From contig JBHIBC010000032.1 in NCBI GenBank assembly GCA_046758905.1, positions 1-29,969 on the forward strand: a DNA stretch of 29,969 nucleotides, in the 5' to 3' direction. The position numbers and the translations under genes were made by a program. The notes under the pieces were generated by a model. It searched no databases. It was not told where the DNA came from and saw nothing but the letters and a program-made list of their open reading frames with translations. This DNA comes from JBHIBC01 sp046758905. GTDB lineage: Bacteria > Acidobacteriota > Polarisedimenticolia > Gp22-AA2. Position 1 is the stretch's first letter, and every line of letters begins with the position of its first letter. Positions 1-6,951 of this stretch are shown piece after piece.

Positions 1-125
1 CCCAGCCGCCAGCGATCGTCGCGCAGTCGCCGTCGGCGGTCGGCGCACGCCCGCAACAGCGCGTCGAGGCGCGCCGCGCGGTCGGTGGCCCGCGAGCCGC
101 CTGCCGGGAACCGGACGACCTTCAT
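1..125 (-). CDS. Partial unknown protein, N-terminal 41 residues
   Basis: An ATG at 125 reads leftward off the window edge with no stop; only 41 codons are visible. The peptide begins MKVVRFPAGG and is then rich in Arg, Ala, Asp and Leu (RAARLDALLRACADRRRR), suggesting a soluble basic helix. I do not recognise the family. Support comes from upstream signals on this strand: an AGGAGG ribosome-binding site about 10 nt before the ATG, and a promoter (TTGACT, 16 nt, TACACT) ending about 30 nt before the start. It is transcribed divergently from the gene pair starting at 297. Confidence 0.55.
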   Translation of the reverse strand, partial: MKVVRFPAGGSRATDRAARLDALLRACADRRRRLRDDRWRL

Positions 126-154
126 CCTGGGGGTCCCTCCTGGAGGATGCCCCA

Positions 155-182
155 AGTGTACGGCGAATGCCGCGCGAGTCAA
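155..182 (-). promoter_or_regulatory. Sigma70-type promoter for the left-edge gene
   Basis: On the minus strand TTGACT (182-177) is followed after 16 nt by TACACT (160-155). This predicts a start near 148 and a leader of roughly 23 nt carrying the AGGAGG site of the partial gene. It sits back to back with the plus-strand promoter at 214-242. Confidence 0.6.
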
Positions 183-213
183 CCCGGGGGAGGCCTTTAA
201 CCCTCATTCATGC

Positions 214-242
214 TTGACTTTGTAAAGGGGTCGCCGTATAGC
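214..242 (+). promoter_or_regulatory. Sigma70-type promoter for the 297/827 gene pair
   Basis: TTGACT (214-219), a 17-nt spacer and TATAGC (237-242). The predicted start near 249 leaves a leader of about 48 nt before the ATG at 297. The first nine bases, TTGACTTTG, are identical to those of the mreB promoter at 8551. Confidence 0.6.
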
Positions 243-296
243 GTCAGGTCGGTTCCTCGTTCCCCACACGGCGCGAAGAGGAGGGGGCTGCTCGCG

Positions 297-830
297 ATGC
301 GGAAGGCGTCCGGAGTGATCCTGGCCGCGGTCGCCGTCACCTCCCTGCTCACAGGCCCGAGCCGGCCGGCGCCGCCCGGGCCGGCCCCGCCCCGCCGGGT
401 TCCGCCTCCGACCGTGGAGCCGACCCTGCCCGTGGTGCCCGACCTCCGCCTCTCCGAGGTCCAGGGGGATCAGCGCGGCGGGACGGCCCGGCTCACGATC
501 GACATCGACGCCGACCCCGTGGTCCGGGATCTGGAGCTCAGGCTGGTGTTGCCGCGCGGATTGCGCGCCGAATCGGGGCCGTTCGTCGCTGGCCGGCCCG
601 TCTCGATCCCGGGCCCGGCCGCGCCGCAGCTGTTCTCCGTCCCGCTGCTCGCGGACCACGGGGGCGCCCTGCCGATCCGGCTGGAGGTCGCCTATCTCGA
701 CGCCGAGGGTCGCCCCGTCCGGACCCGGCAGGGCGCCACCCTCCGGCTCGGATTGGCCGCGCCCGGGGGCCGCCTGCACCTCGGCGCCTACGAGGTGATG
801 GGTGTGCGGCTCGAGGACCTGTCCCGATGA
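297..830 (+). CDS. Small exported protein, probable beta-sandwich, function unknown
   Basis: The 177-aa product starts at the ATG at 297, chosen because GAGGAGGGGG lies 9-10 nt upstream; the earlier in-frame ATG at 210 is upstream of the predicted transcription start. Residues 1-20 form a short signal-like segment (MRKASGVILAAVAVTSLLTG). A Pro-rich stretch follows to about residue 45 (RPAPPGPAPPRRVPPP). The rest alternates hydrophobic and polar residues, as in a single Ig-like beta-sandwich (LTIDIDADPVV, LELRLVLPRGL, IRLEVAYLDAEGR). No catalytic motif or Cys is visible. Its stop overlaps the next start as ATGA (827-830), so it is probably translationally coupled to, and may partner, the large 1117-aa secreted protein. 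I do not recognise a named family. Confidence 0.7.
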   Translation: MRKASGVILAAVAVTSLLTGPSRPAPPGPAPPRRVPPPTVEPTLPVVPDLRLSEVQGDQRGGTARLTIDIDADPVVRDLELRLVLPRGLRAESGPFVAGRPVSIPGPAAPQLFSVPLLADHGGALPIRLEVAYLDAEGRPVRTRQGATLRLGLAAPGGRLHLGAYEVMGVRLEDLSR

Positions 831-3800
831 GACGCGGGACCCGGGCCCTCATCCCACTCCTTCCCGCGCTCGCGCTGGCGGGCTCGACGGCCCTGGCCGA
901 TTACACCGTGAGCGGCCGCTTCCTGTACGTCGATCGGGAGTTCGACGCCTCGGGGTTCACCGGCGTCGAGCCGGAGCTGCCGATCCGGCTCGCGGACGTG
1001 CAGGTGGTCGCCGGGGCCAAGATCGTGGCCAGCGGAGTCACCGACGCCCAGGGGAACTTCCTCATCGGGGTCCAGGACTCCCGGGTGCGCGACATCTACG
1101 TCCGGGCGCTGGCGCGGCGGCAGACGAGCGTCTCCGTGCCGATCGATGTCCGCTCCGGGAACCAGGCCGGCACGATCTGGTCGGTGCGCACGCAGACCTT
1201 CTTCGGCCACCCGCCCGACCAGGATCTGTTCATCGGCACGATCGTGGCGGTGCCCGAGGCCGGCGGGGAGGCGTTCAACCTCCTGGACACCGCCCTTTAC
1301 GGGGCCCAGTACCTCGACACCGTCAAGGGCCCCGGCCCGGGGCCGCTTCTGCTGATCGTCTTCAACGCCTCGAACCCGAACCTGTCGAGCTTCAACCCGA
1401 GCAACAACTCCATCACCCAGGCGCGCAACGCCGGATACGACGACACGGTGCTGCTGCACGAGATGGGCCATTACATAGTCAACAATTACTCCGCGAGCGA
1501 CAGCCCCGGGGGGACGCACCGGCTGAGCAACTGCAACCAGAACATCATGCTGGCGTTCGACGAGGGGCACGCCAGCTTCTGGGGGCTCTCGGTCCGGCGC
1601 CACTTCAGCCTGCCGCGCAGCCACCTGTACGTCCGCACCACCGGCCAGGCCGGCCCGGGGAACCTGCAGTTCTACTTCGACATCGAGAGCCAGACCCCGT
1701 TCAGCTGCGACGGGGCGACGAGCGAGACGACGGTGTACGCGGCCCTGTGGGACATCCTCGACGGGCCCGGGGCGACGGACGACACGCCCGGCACCGACGA
1801 GCCGTGGGACCTTCTGAGCGGGCTGGACCCGGAGTACTGGGCGGTGATGACGGCCTACCTGCCCACGGCGGTGAACATCAGTCTGGAGGATTACTGGGAC
1901 GGCTGGTTCAGCCCGCCGATCGCCAACGGACGGCACCCGGAGATGGTCTCCGTGTTCCGCGAGCTGTCGGTCGAGTACTTCACCGACGAGCGGGAGCCGA
2001 ACGACCTCGTCGGGGAGGCCATCCCGGTCTTCCCCGGGCCCGCCATCTACCACCAGACCTACTTCGCCGACCGTGATCTGGACCTTGTGGGCGAGCCGGA
2101 CGTCGATCTCTTCTACTTCGACGCGGTCGCCGGCGCCCGCTATACGATCGAGACCTTCAACCTCTTATCCGACGCCAACACGAACCTGGAGCTGCTTGCC
2201 GCCAACGGGACGACCGTCCTCGCGAGCAACAACGACCGCGACGCGTTCGACAGCTCATCGCTCATCCTGTACACCGCCAACAAGACGGACCGTCTCTACG
2301 TCCGCTCGACGCACGCGCCGGACGCGGGGATCTACGGGTCGTACGATCTGCGCATCGGGGCCAGCTCATCCGGGGTCGACGCCGACATGGACGGGTACCC
2401 CGCGGACGTCGACTGCGACGACGCCGATCCCCTTGTGCACCCGGACGCCCCCGAGGTCTGCAACGGCGTGGACGACGACTGCGACCTGGCGGTGGACGAG
2501 GGCTTCGACCTCGACGGGGACGGGTTCACCGGCTGCGGAGGGGACTGCAACGACGCCAACCCGTCGATCAACCCGGCCGCGGTGGAGGTGTGCGACAGCA
2601 TCGACAACGACTGCGACGACGAGGTGGACGAGGGCTTCGACCTGGACGGCGACGGGGTCACCGCCTGCGGCGGCGACTGCGACGACGCGAACCCGCTCGT
2701 CTTCCCCGGGCAGGCGGAGGCGTGCAACGGCATCGACGACAACTGCAACGGCCTCATCGACGAGGAGTTCGACGGCGACGGCGACGGGGTCACCGCCTGC
2801 GGCGGCGACTGCGACGACGCGAACCCGCTCGTCTTCCCCGGGCAGGCGGAGGCGTGCAACGGCATCGACGACGATTGCGACGCGCTGGTCGACGAGGGGT
2901 ACCCCGATACCGACGGCGACGGGCTGGCCGATTGTGTCGACGCGGACGACGACGGGGACGGCGTGCCGGACGCCCTGGATTGCGCGCCCCTGGAGTACTC
3001 GATGGACCGCATCCCGGACGCGGTGATCAGCCACGGAGTGGAGTGGAACCCGCCGACGGCGGTCTTCGCCTGGGACCCGATCGAGCAGGCGCACGTCTAC
3101 AACCTCTATCGGGGCGTGGTGGCGCTGCCCGACGGCTGGTCCTTCGACACCCTGTGCCTGCTGTCGGAGGCCACCGTCGAGCGGATCGAGGACGACGCGA
3201 TCCCGCCGGTCGACTCGGTGTTCTACTACCTGCAGGCCGGGACGAACCTCTGCGGCGAGGGACCTCTGGGGGCGGGGACGGACGGGACCCCGCGTCAGGC
3301 CGTGCTGGCGTGCGAGCCGCAGGGGCGGGACACGGACGGCGATCTCGTCCCCGACCTCACCGACAACTGCCCGATGACGCCGAACCCCGATCAGGCGGAC
3401 GCCGACCGGGAGGGCCGCGGGGACGCATGCGACAATTGCCCCCTCGTCCCGAACCCAGACCAGCGGGACCTAGACGCGAACTCGGTGGGCGACGTGTGCC
3501 AGGACGGCGACGGGGACGGGGCCACGGCCGACGTCGACTGCCGGGACGACGACCCGTCGATCCACCCGGGGGCGGCCGAGACCTGCAACGGCGTCGACGA
3601 CGACTGCGACCAATTGGTCGACGAGGGGTTCGCGCTCGGCGAGCCCTGCTCGGCCGGCGTCGGGGCCTGCGAGCGGAGCGGCGAGACGGTCTGCGCCGCG
3701 GACGGCGGGGGGACGGTGTGCGGGGCGGTGCCGGGCGATCCCGCGCCGGAGGAGTGCAATTTCCTCGACGACGACTGCGACGGGCTGGTCGACGAGGACT

Positions 3801-4180
3801 TCGATCAGGACGGCGACGGCTTCACGTCGTGCGGGGGGGATTGTGCGGACGACGTCGCCGAGGTCCACCCGGGCGCGGTGGAGGTGTTCAACGGGGTCGA
3901 CGACGACTGCAACGACATCATCGACGATGTCGTGGAGGTGCTCGCCATCACCCTGGCGACGCACCAGGTCAGCAGCTTGAGACTGACCGTCGAGGCGACC
4001 ACCAACTACCCGGTCGGCTCGGTGACGCTCTCGGTGGTGGGGTATGGCGAGATGTCGTACGTCGCCACCAAGGGGGTCTACCGGTTCGTCCAACAGCCGG
4101 CCGACTTCCCCGCCGGCGGAACCGTCACGGTGGTCTCCACCGGAGGCGGCTCGGCCACGTCCGCGGTCGAATCGATCTGA
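827..4180 (+). CDS. Large secreted HExxH / PPC / MopE-repeat protein
   Basis: The 1117-aa product has a signal peptide at 1-24 (ALIPLLPALALAGSTALA). The N-terminal half resembles a zinc metallopeptidase: H211-E-M-G-H215 is followed 31 residues later by E246 in DEGHASFWG, which fits a gluzincin third ligand. Residues about 395-512 resemble a bacterial pre-peptidase C-terminal (PPC) domain (DVDLFYFDAVAGARYTIET). From about 515, Cys/Asp-rich repeats of the MopE metal-binding type follow (DCDDADP...EVCNGVDDDCD...VDEGFDLDGDG); these are interrupted by a fibronectin-like segment at about 730-830 and thrombospondin-3-like calcium repeats at about 835-900. The last 85 residues look like an Ig-like domain. 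The family is known for surface or secreted Ca/Cu-binding proteins; protease activity is inferred from the motif only. It is coupled to the upstream small exported protein by an ATGA overlap. Confidence 0.85.
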   Translation: MRRGTRALIPLLPALALAGSTALADYTVSGRFLYVDREFDASGFTGVEPELPIRLADVQVVAGAKIVASGVTDAQGNFLIGVQDSRVRDIYVRALARRQTSVSVPIDVRSGNQAGTIWSVRTQTFFGHPPDQDLFIGTIVAVPEAGGEAFNLLDTALYGAQYLDTVKGPGPGPLLLIVFNASNPNLSSFNPSNNSITQARNAGYDDTVLLHEMGHYIVNNYSASDSPGGTHRLSNCNQNIMLAFDEGHASFWGLSVRRHFSLPRSHLYVRTTGQAGPGNLQFYFDIESQTPFSCDGATSETTVYAALWDILDGPGATDDTPGTDEPWDLLSGLDPEYWAVMTAYLPTAVNISLEDYWDGWFSPPIANGRHPEMVSVFRELSVEYFTDEREPNDLVGEAIPVFPGPAIYHQTYFADRDLDLVGEPDVDLFYFDAVAGARYTIETFNLLSDANTNLELLAANGTTVLASNNDRDAFDSSSLILYTANKTDRLYVRSTHAPDAGIYGSYDLRIGASSSGVDADMDGYPADVDCDDADPLVHPDAPEVCNGVDDDCDLAVDEGFDLDGDGFTGCGGDCNDANPSINPAAVEVCDSIDNDCDDEVDEGFDLDGDGVTACGGDCDDANPLVFPGQAEACNGIDDNCNGLIDEEFDGDGDGVTACGGDCDDANPLVFPGQAEACNGIDDDCDALVDEGYPDTDGDGLADCVDADDDGDGVPDALDCAPLEYSMDRIPDAVISHGVEWNPPTAVFAWDPIEQAHVYNLYRGVVALPDGWSFDTLCLLSEATVERIEDDAIPPVDSVFYYLQAGTNLCGEGPLGAGTDGTPRQAVLACEPQGRDTDGDLVPDLTDNCPMTPNPDQADADREGRGDACDNCPLVPNPDQRDLDANSVGDVCQDGDGDGATADVDCRDDDPSIHPGAAETCNGVDDDCDQLVDEGFALGEPCSAGVGACERSGETVCAADGGGTVCGAVPGDPAPEECNFLDDDCDGLVDEDFDQDGDGFTSCGGDCADDVAEVHPGAVEVFNGVDDDCNDIIDDVVEVLAITLATHQVSSLRLTVEATTNYPVGSVTLSVVGYGEMSYVATKGVYRFVQQPADFPAGGTVTVVSTGGGSATSAVESI
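2645..2872 (+). repeat. Perfect 96-bp direct repeat inside the MopE region
   Basis: Bases 2645-2740 and 2777-2872 are identical, with a period of 132 nt (44 codons). Each copy encodes DGDGVTACGG through to CNGIDD. Neighbouring repeats of the same protein are similar only at the amino-acid level, so this pair looks like a recent in-frame tandem duplication or gene-conversion event. Confidence 0.9.
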
Positions 4181-4194
4181 GTCCCGGCCCGAGA

Positions 4195-4225
4195 GGGCGC
4201 CGCCGGCCGGGGTCAGGCGGCGCCC
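4195..4225. terminator. Hairpin between convergent genes
   Basis: GGGCGCCGCC (4195-4204) and its exact complement GGCGGCGCCC (4216-4225) form a perfect 10-bp stem with an 11-nt loop. It lies 15 nt after the stop of the large secreted protein and contains the stop of the minus-strand TPR gene. There is no T tract on either side, so it may be a bidirectional block or a mRNA 3' end stabiliser rather than a classical intrinsic terminator. Confidence 0.5.
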
Positions 4226-4680
4226 GCGGCCCCGGCGCGCAAGCGGCCGAGCACCCGGTTGACGGGGTTGCGCCGGCTCAGGAAGCCGATCACAGGCCGT
4301 CTCCGGATCCCCAACCGGCGCAGCGCACGGACGAGCCCCGGGTGGTGCGGGTTGAGCCGCAGCCCGCGCACGTACGCCTCGAAGGCGCTCCGTCTGTCGC
4401 CGGCGCGGGCGCAGACCTGCCCCAGGTTCAGGTGGAGGTCGGGGTTGTAGAACTCGGCGCGCGCGGCCCGCTCGCACAGCTCACGCGCCTCGCGGTGCCG
4501 GCTCGAGCCCAGGCACAGGCAGAGCCCGAAGTACGACAGGTAGCTCATCGGCAGCGGCGCCCCGCGGTGCCCCTCGATCTGCATGGCGGCCTCGATGTAG
4601 GCCAGGGCCTCCAGGTGCCGGCCGTCGGCGACGGCCCGGAGGCCTTTCCTGAACACATTCTTCGACATCGACGATGGCAT
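4213..4680 (-). CDS. Small TPR-repeat protein
   Basis: The 155-aa product contains about three tetratricopeptide-like helical hairpins. The clearest are near residues 9-45 (FRKGLRAVADGRHLEALAYIEAAM) and 75-125 (NPDLHLNLGQVCARAGDRRSAFEAYVRGLRLNPHH). The C-terminal tail is very basic (RRLGIRRRPVIGFLSRRNPVNRVLGRLRAG). There is no signal peptide. The ATG at 4680 is chosen because GGAGGG lies 8 nt upstream and the promoter at 4731-4704 ends just before it; longer TTG-started versions would begin inside that promoter. TPR proteins act as protein-interaction scaffolds; the partner is not evident. It is convergent with the MopE-repeat gene and downstream of, but separately promoted from, the foldase gene. 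Confidence 0.75.
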   Translation of the reverse strand: MPSSMSKNVFRKGLRAVADGRHLEALAYIEAAMQIEGHRGAPLPMSYLSYFGLCLCLGSSRHREARELCERAARAEFYNPDLHLNLGQVCARAGDRRSAFEAYVRGLRLNPHHPGLVRALRRLGIRRRPVIGFLSRRNPVNRVLGRLRAGAAGAA

Positions 4681-4703
4681 CGGGCGAACCCTCCAGGGGC
4701 TCG

Positions 4704-4731
4704 AATATAGGGCGCCCGCGGCGCGGTTCAA
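4704..4731 (-). promoter_or_regulatory. Sigma70-type promoter of the small TPR gene
   Basis: On the minus strand TTGAAC (4731-4726), a 16-nt spacer and TATATT (4709-4704). The predicted start near 4697 lies just before the GGAGGG ribosome-binding site. Confidence 0.65.
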
Positions 4732-4810
4732 GGTGCGCCGGGCGATCGCGCGCCGTCGTCGCGGCTTTTGCGGGGATTACCGGGTCGTTATCCCGGGTGG
4801 GCAGCGGGCC

Positions 4811-6712
4811 TCATCCGCGATCGAGGGCGGCGACGAGGGGCTCGTTGATCTGCACCTCGCTCCGCTGCCGCAGCCGCCTCAGGAGCGACCGATACAGGCG
4901 ATCGCGGCGCTGTCGGATCAGCGCATCGCGGATCGCGTCACGCTGAGTGGCGAGGTCCTCGAGATGGTCGCGCCGCTCGCGCACCGACAGGACCAGGAAT
5001 CCGGAGGGAGTGAGAAGCGGCTGCGCGATCTCGCCGGGCGGAAGCGAGCGCAGCAGGCGGCCGACCGCCGGCACGCCCACCACGTCCGGGAGCGGCGCGC
5101 CGCGCGCCAGGTCGTCCGCGGTCCTGACCTCCAGCTTGAGACGGCGCGCGAGATCTCCGATCGTCCCTCCGTCGCGCCGCACCGCGGCGATCGACTCCTC
5201 GAGGGCGGCGCGCTGCCGGTCGGCCCGCAGGTCCTTCACCACCTGCTCGCGCACGGCGTCGAGCGGCTGCGGCTCGGGGGGCACCGTGCCGGTGATCTGC
5301 ACCACGACCTGGCCCAACGGCACGGGGATCGGGCCGCTCACCTCGCCCTCCCCGAGGCTCATCATCCGGGCGACGACCGCCTGCGAGGCCGCCAGGCCCG
5401 GGAGGGCGTCCCCGGGGCGCACCACTCCCGTGTCGCTGACCGTCACTCCCTGCGACCGGGCGACCGTCTCCAGGCGGCCCCCCCCCGCCGCCTCGGCGAA
5501 CTCGCGGCTGCGCTCGAGGACCAGGGACCGGGCCGCCGCCAGCCTGAGCCCCTCGCGCAACTGGTCCCGCGCCTCCTCGAAAGGCACCGTCCGAGGATCG
5601 CGCGCGTCCGTGACCTTGATGATGTGGAAGCCGTAGCCGGTCCTCACGAGATCGCTGATCTCCCCGACCGCCAGCGTGAAGGCGGCCTCCTCGAACTCCT
5701 TCACCATCTGGCCCCTGCCGAAGAAGCTCAGATCGCCGCCGTTGGAGGCGGAGCCGTCCTCGGAGTTCTCGCGCGCCAGCTCCGCGAAGTCCTCCCCCCC
5801 CCGGGCACGGCGCAGCACGTCGCGCGCCTTGGCCTCGATCTTCTCGACCTCCGACGGCGAGGCGTCGGGGGCGACCCGAAACAGGATGTGCGAGGCCCGG
5901 CGCTGCTCGGGGAGGGAGAAACGGGTGGGGAGGGCCCGGTCGTAAGCGGACCGGACATCCTCTTCGGAGACCTCCACGGAGTCGAGCACCTCGGAAGGGG
6001 AGAGCAGGACGTAGATCCCCGTGCGCCCCTCGCCGAGGGAGTAACGCTCCGTGTGTCGCCCGTAGTAGCGCCGGATCTCCTCGTCCCCGGGCTCCCCGCC
6101 GGCGAGGGCTCCGGAGGGCGGGAGCAGGACGTAGTCGACCGTGGACCGCTCGTTGCGCTGCAGGAACTCCTGCAGGACCTCCGCCTCGGCGACCGTGACG
6201 CCGTCCTCGATGAGGGCACGGAACTTCTCGATCAACAGCTCGCGCGCGACCTGGGACTCGTAGTCCTCAATGCTGACGCGGCCCCCCCGGAAAAGGTTCC
6301 GGTACCGCTCCAGGCCGATGAACCGGCCGTCCTCCTGCAGCGCCGGGTCCCGTGTGATCGCCTCGGCCACCTCGCGCGGCGACACCCGGAGGCCCTGCGC
6401 CAGGGCCTCCTGATAGACGAGCTCCTCGTCCACGAGCCTGTCGATCGCCTGCCGGCCGACACGGATCAGCGAGCGCCGCTCGGCGTACTGGTCGCCGAGA
6501 AGCGACTGGTAGCTGCTGTCGAGCTGCCGGGCGTAGCTCTGGAAGACGGGGATGGGGATCGGGTGCCCGTTCACCCGGGCGGCCCAGTCGGCGGCGCGCC
6601 CCCCCCGGGGGGCGCTCCCGCCCACGTTGAACGCCCACCAGATGAACATCACCACGATGATCAGGAGGAGCCACTTGAGGTAGCGGAAGTACTCCCGCAT
6701 CTGCTGCAGCAT
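4811..6712 (-). CDS. ppiD: Membrane-anchored parvulin-type prolyl isomerase (PpiD/SurA-like)
   Basis: The 633-aa product has a single N-terminal membrane anchor at about residues 14-29 (WLLLIIVVMFIWWAFNV), a SurA/PpiD-type helical chaperone domain to about 260, and a parvulin domain at about 272-368 (RRASHILFRV, FAELARENSEDGSAS, GGDLSFFGRGQMV, GYGFHIIKV). A further chaperone-like C-terminal part repeats the SurA-like layout. Proteins of this architecture help fold newly exported envelope proteins at the periplasmic face. Length matches E. coli PpiD (about 620). The ATG at 6712 is preferred over a GTG at 6733 because GAGG lies 8 nt upstream of it, while the GTG has GGAGG only 1 nt away. Divergent from the FecR gene; both promoters lie in the shared gap. 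Confidence 0.85.
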   Translation of the reverse strand: MLQQMREYFRYLKWLLLIIVVMFIWWAFNVGGSAPRGGRAADWAARVNGHPIPIPVFQSYARQLDSSYQSLLGDQYAERRSLIRVGRQAIDRLVDEELVYQEALAQGLRVSPREVAEAITRDPALQEDGRFIGLERYRNLFRGGRVSIEDYESQVARELLIEKFRALIEDGVTVAEAEVLQEFLQRNERSTVDYVLLPPSGALAGGEPGDEEIRRYYGRHTERYSLGEGRTGIYVLLSPSEVLDSVEVSEEDVRSAYDRALPTRFSLPEQRRASHILFRVAPDASPSEVEKIEAKARDVLRRARGGEDFAELARENSEDGSASNGGDLSFFGRGQMVKEFEEAAFTLAVGEISDLVRTGYGFHIIKVTDARDPRTVPFEEARDQLREGLRLAAARSLVLERSREFAEAAGGGRLETVARSQGVTVSDTGVVRPGDALPGLAASQAVVARMMSLGEGEVSGPIPVPLGQVVVQITGTVPPEPQPLDAVREQVVKDLRADRQRAALEESIAAVRRDGGTIGDLARRLKLEVRTADDLARGAPLPDVVGVPAVGRLLRSLPPGEIAQPLLTPSGFLVLSVRERRDHLEDLATQRDAIRDALIRQRRDRLYRSLLRRLRQRSEVQINEPLVAALDRG

Positions 6713-6769
6713 CGCCCGGACCTCGCGGGGCACGCCTCCGGCGCGCCCCGATTCGCTCGTGAGGACGCC

Positions 6770-6798
6770 AGTGTACCGGCGGCACCGCGCCCCCGCAA
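6770..6798 (-). promoter_or_regulatory. Sigma70-type promoter of the ppiD-like gene
   Basis: On the minus strand TTGCGG (6798-6793), a 17-nt spacer and TACACT (6775-6770). The leader to the ATG at 6712 would be about 50 nt. The -10 hexamer is identical to that of the left-edge gene. Confidence 0.55.
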
Positions 6799-6808
6799 GG
6801 GGCCTCTC

Positions 6809-6836
6809 TTGCGCGGCGCGATCGCGCTCCTATATT
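6809..6836 (+). promoter_or_regulatory. Sigma70-type promoter of the FecR-domain gene
   Basis: TTGCGC (6809-6814), a 16-nt spacer and TATATT (6831-6836). The predicted start near 6843 gives a leader of roughly 110 nt. The -35 starts 11 nt from the end of the divergent ppiD promoter, so the two RNA polymerase sites would partly compete. Confidence 0.5.
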
Positions 6837-6951
6837 GGATCTTCGGCCGACCGGGCGGAATCCCGTCTGCCTCCGCGGGGGAGGGCTCAAACAGCCGCAG
6901 GTCAGTCAGGTGCGTGAGAGTCGCCGGGGGCCCCAGGCCGGGACGAACGAC

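Noticed and set aside
2390..3960. Regularly spaced repeats that might suggest a CRISPR array or satellite
   Set aside because: The repeats are in frame, encode Cys/Asp MopE-type motifs, and the intervals are coding and related to each other rather than unique spacers.
2590..4710. A 706-aa plus-strand open frame overlapping the MopE-repeat gene
   Set aside because: It is Arg/Gly-rich, has no domain similarity, and runs across the stop of the real gene and into the minus-strand TPR gene; long shadow frames are expected at this GC content.
4785..4812. A CCGGG-type hairpin after the ppiD-like stop as a terminator
   Set aside because: Only a 5-bp stem and no adjacent T tract on the minus strand; too weak to call.
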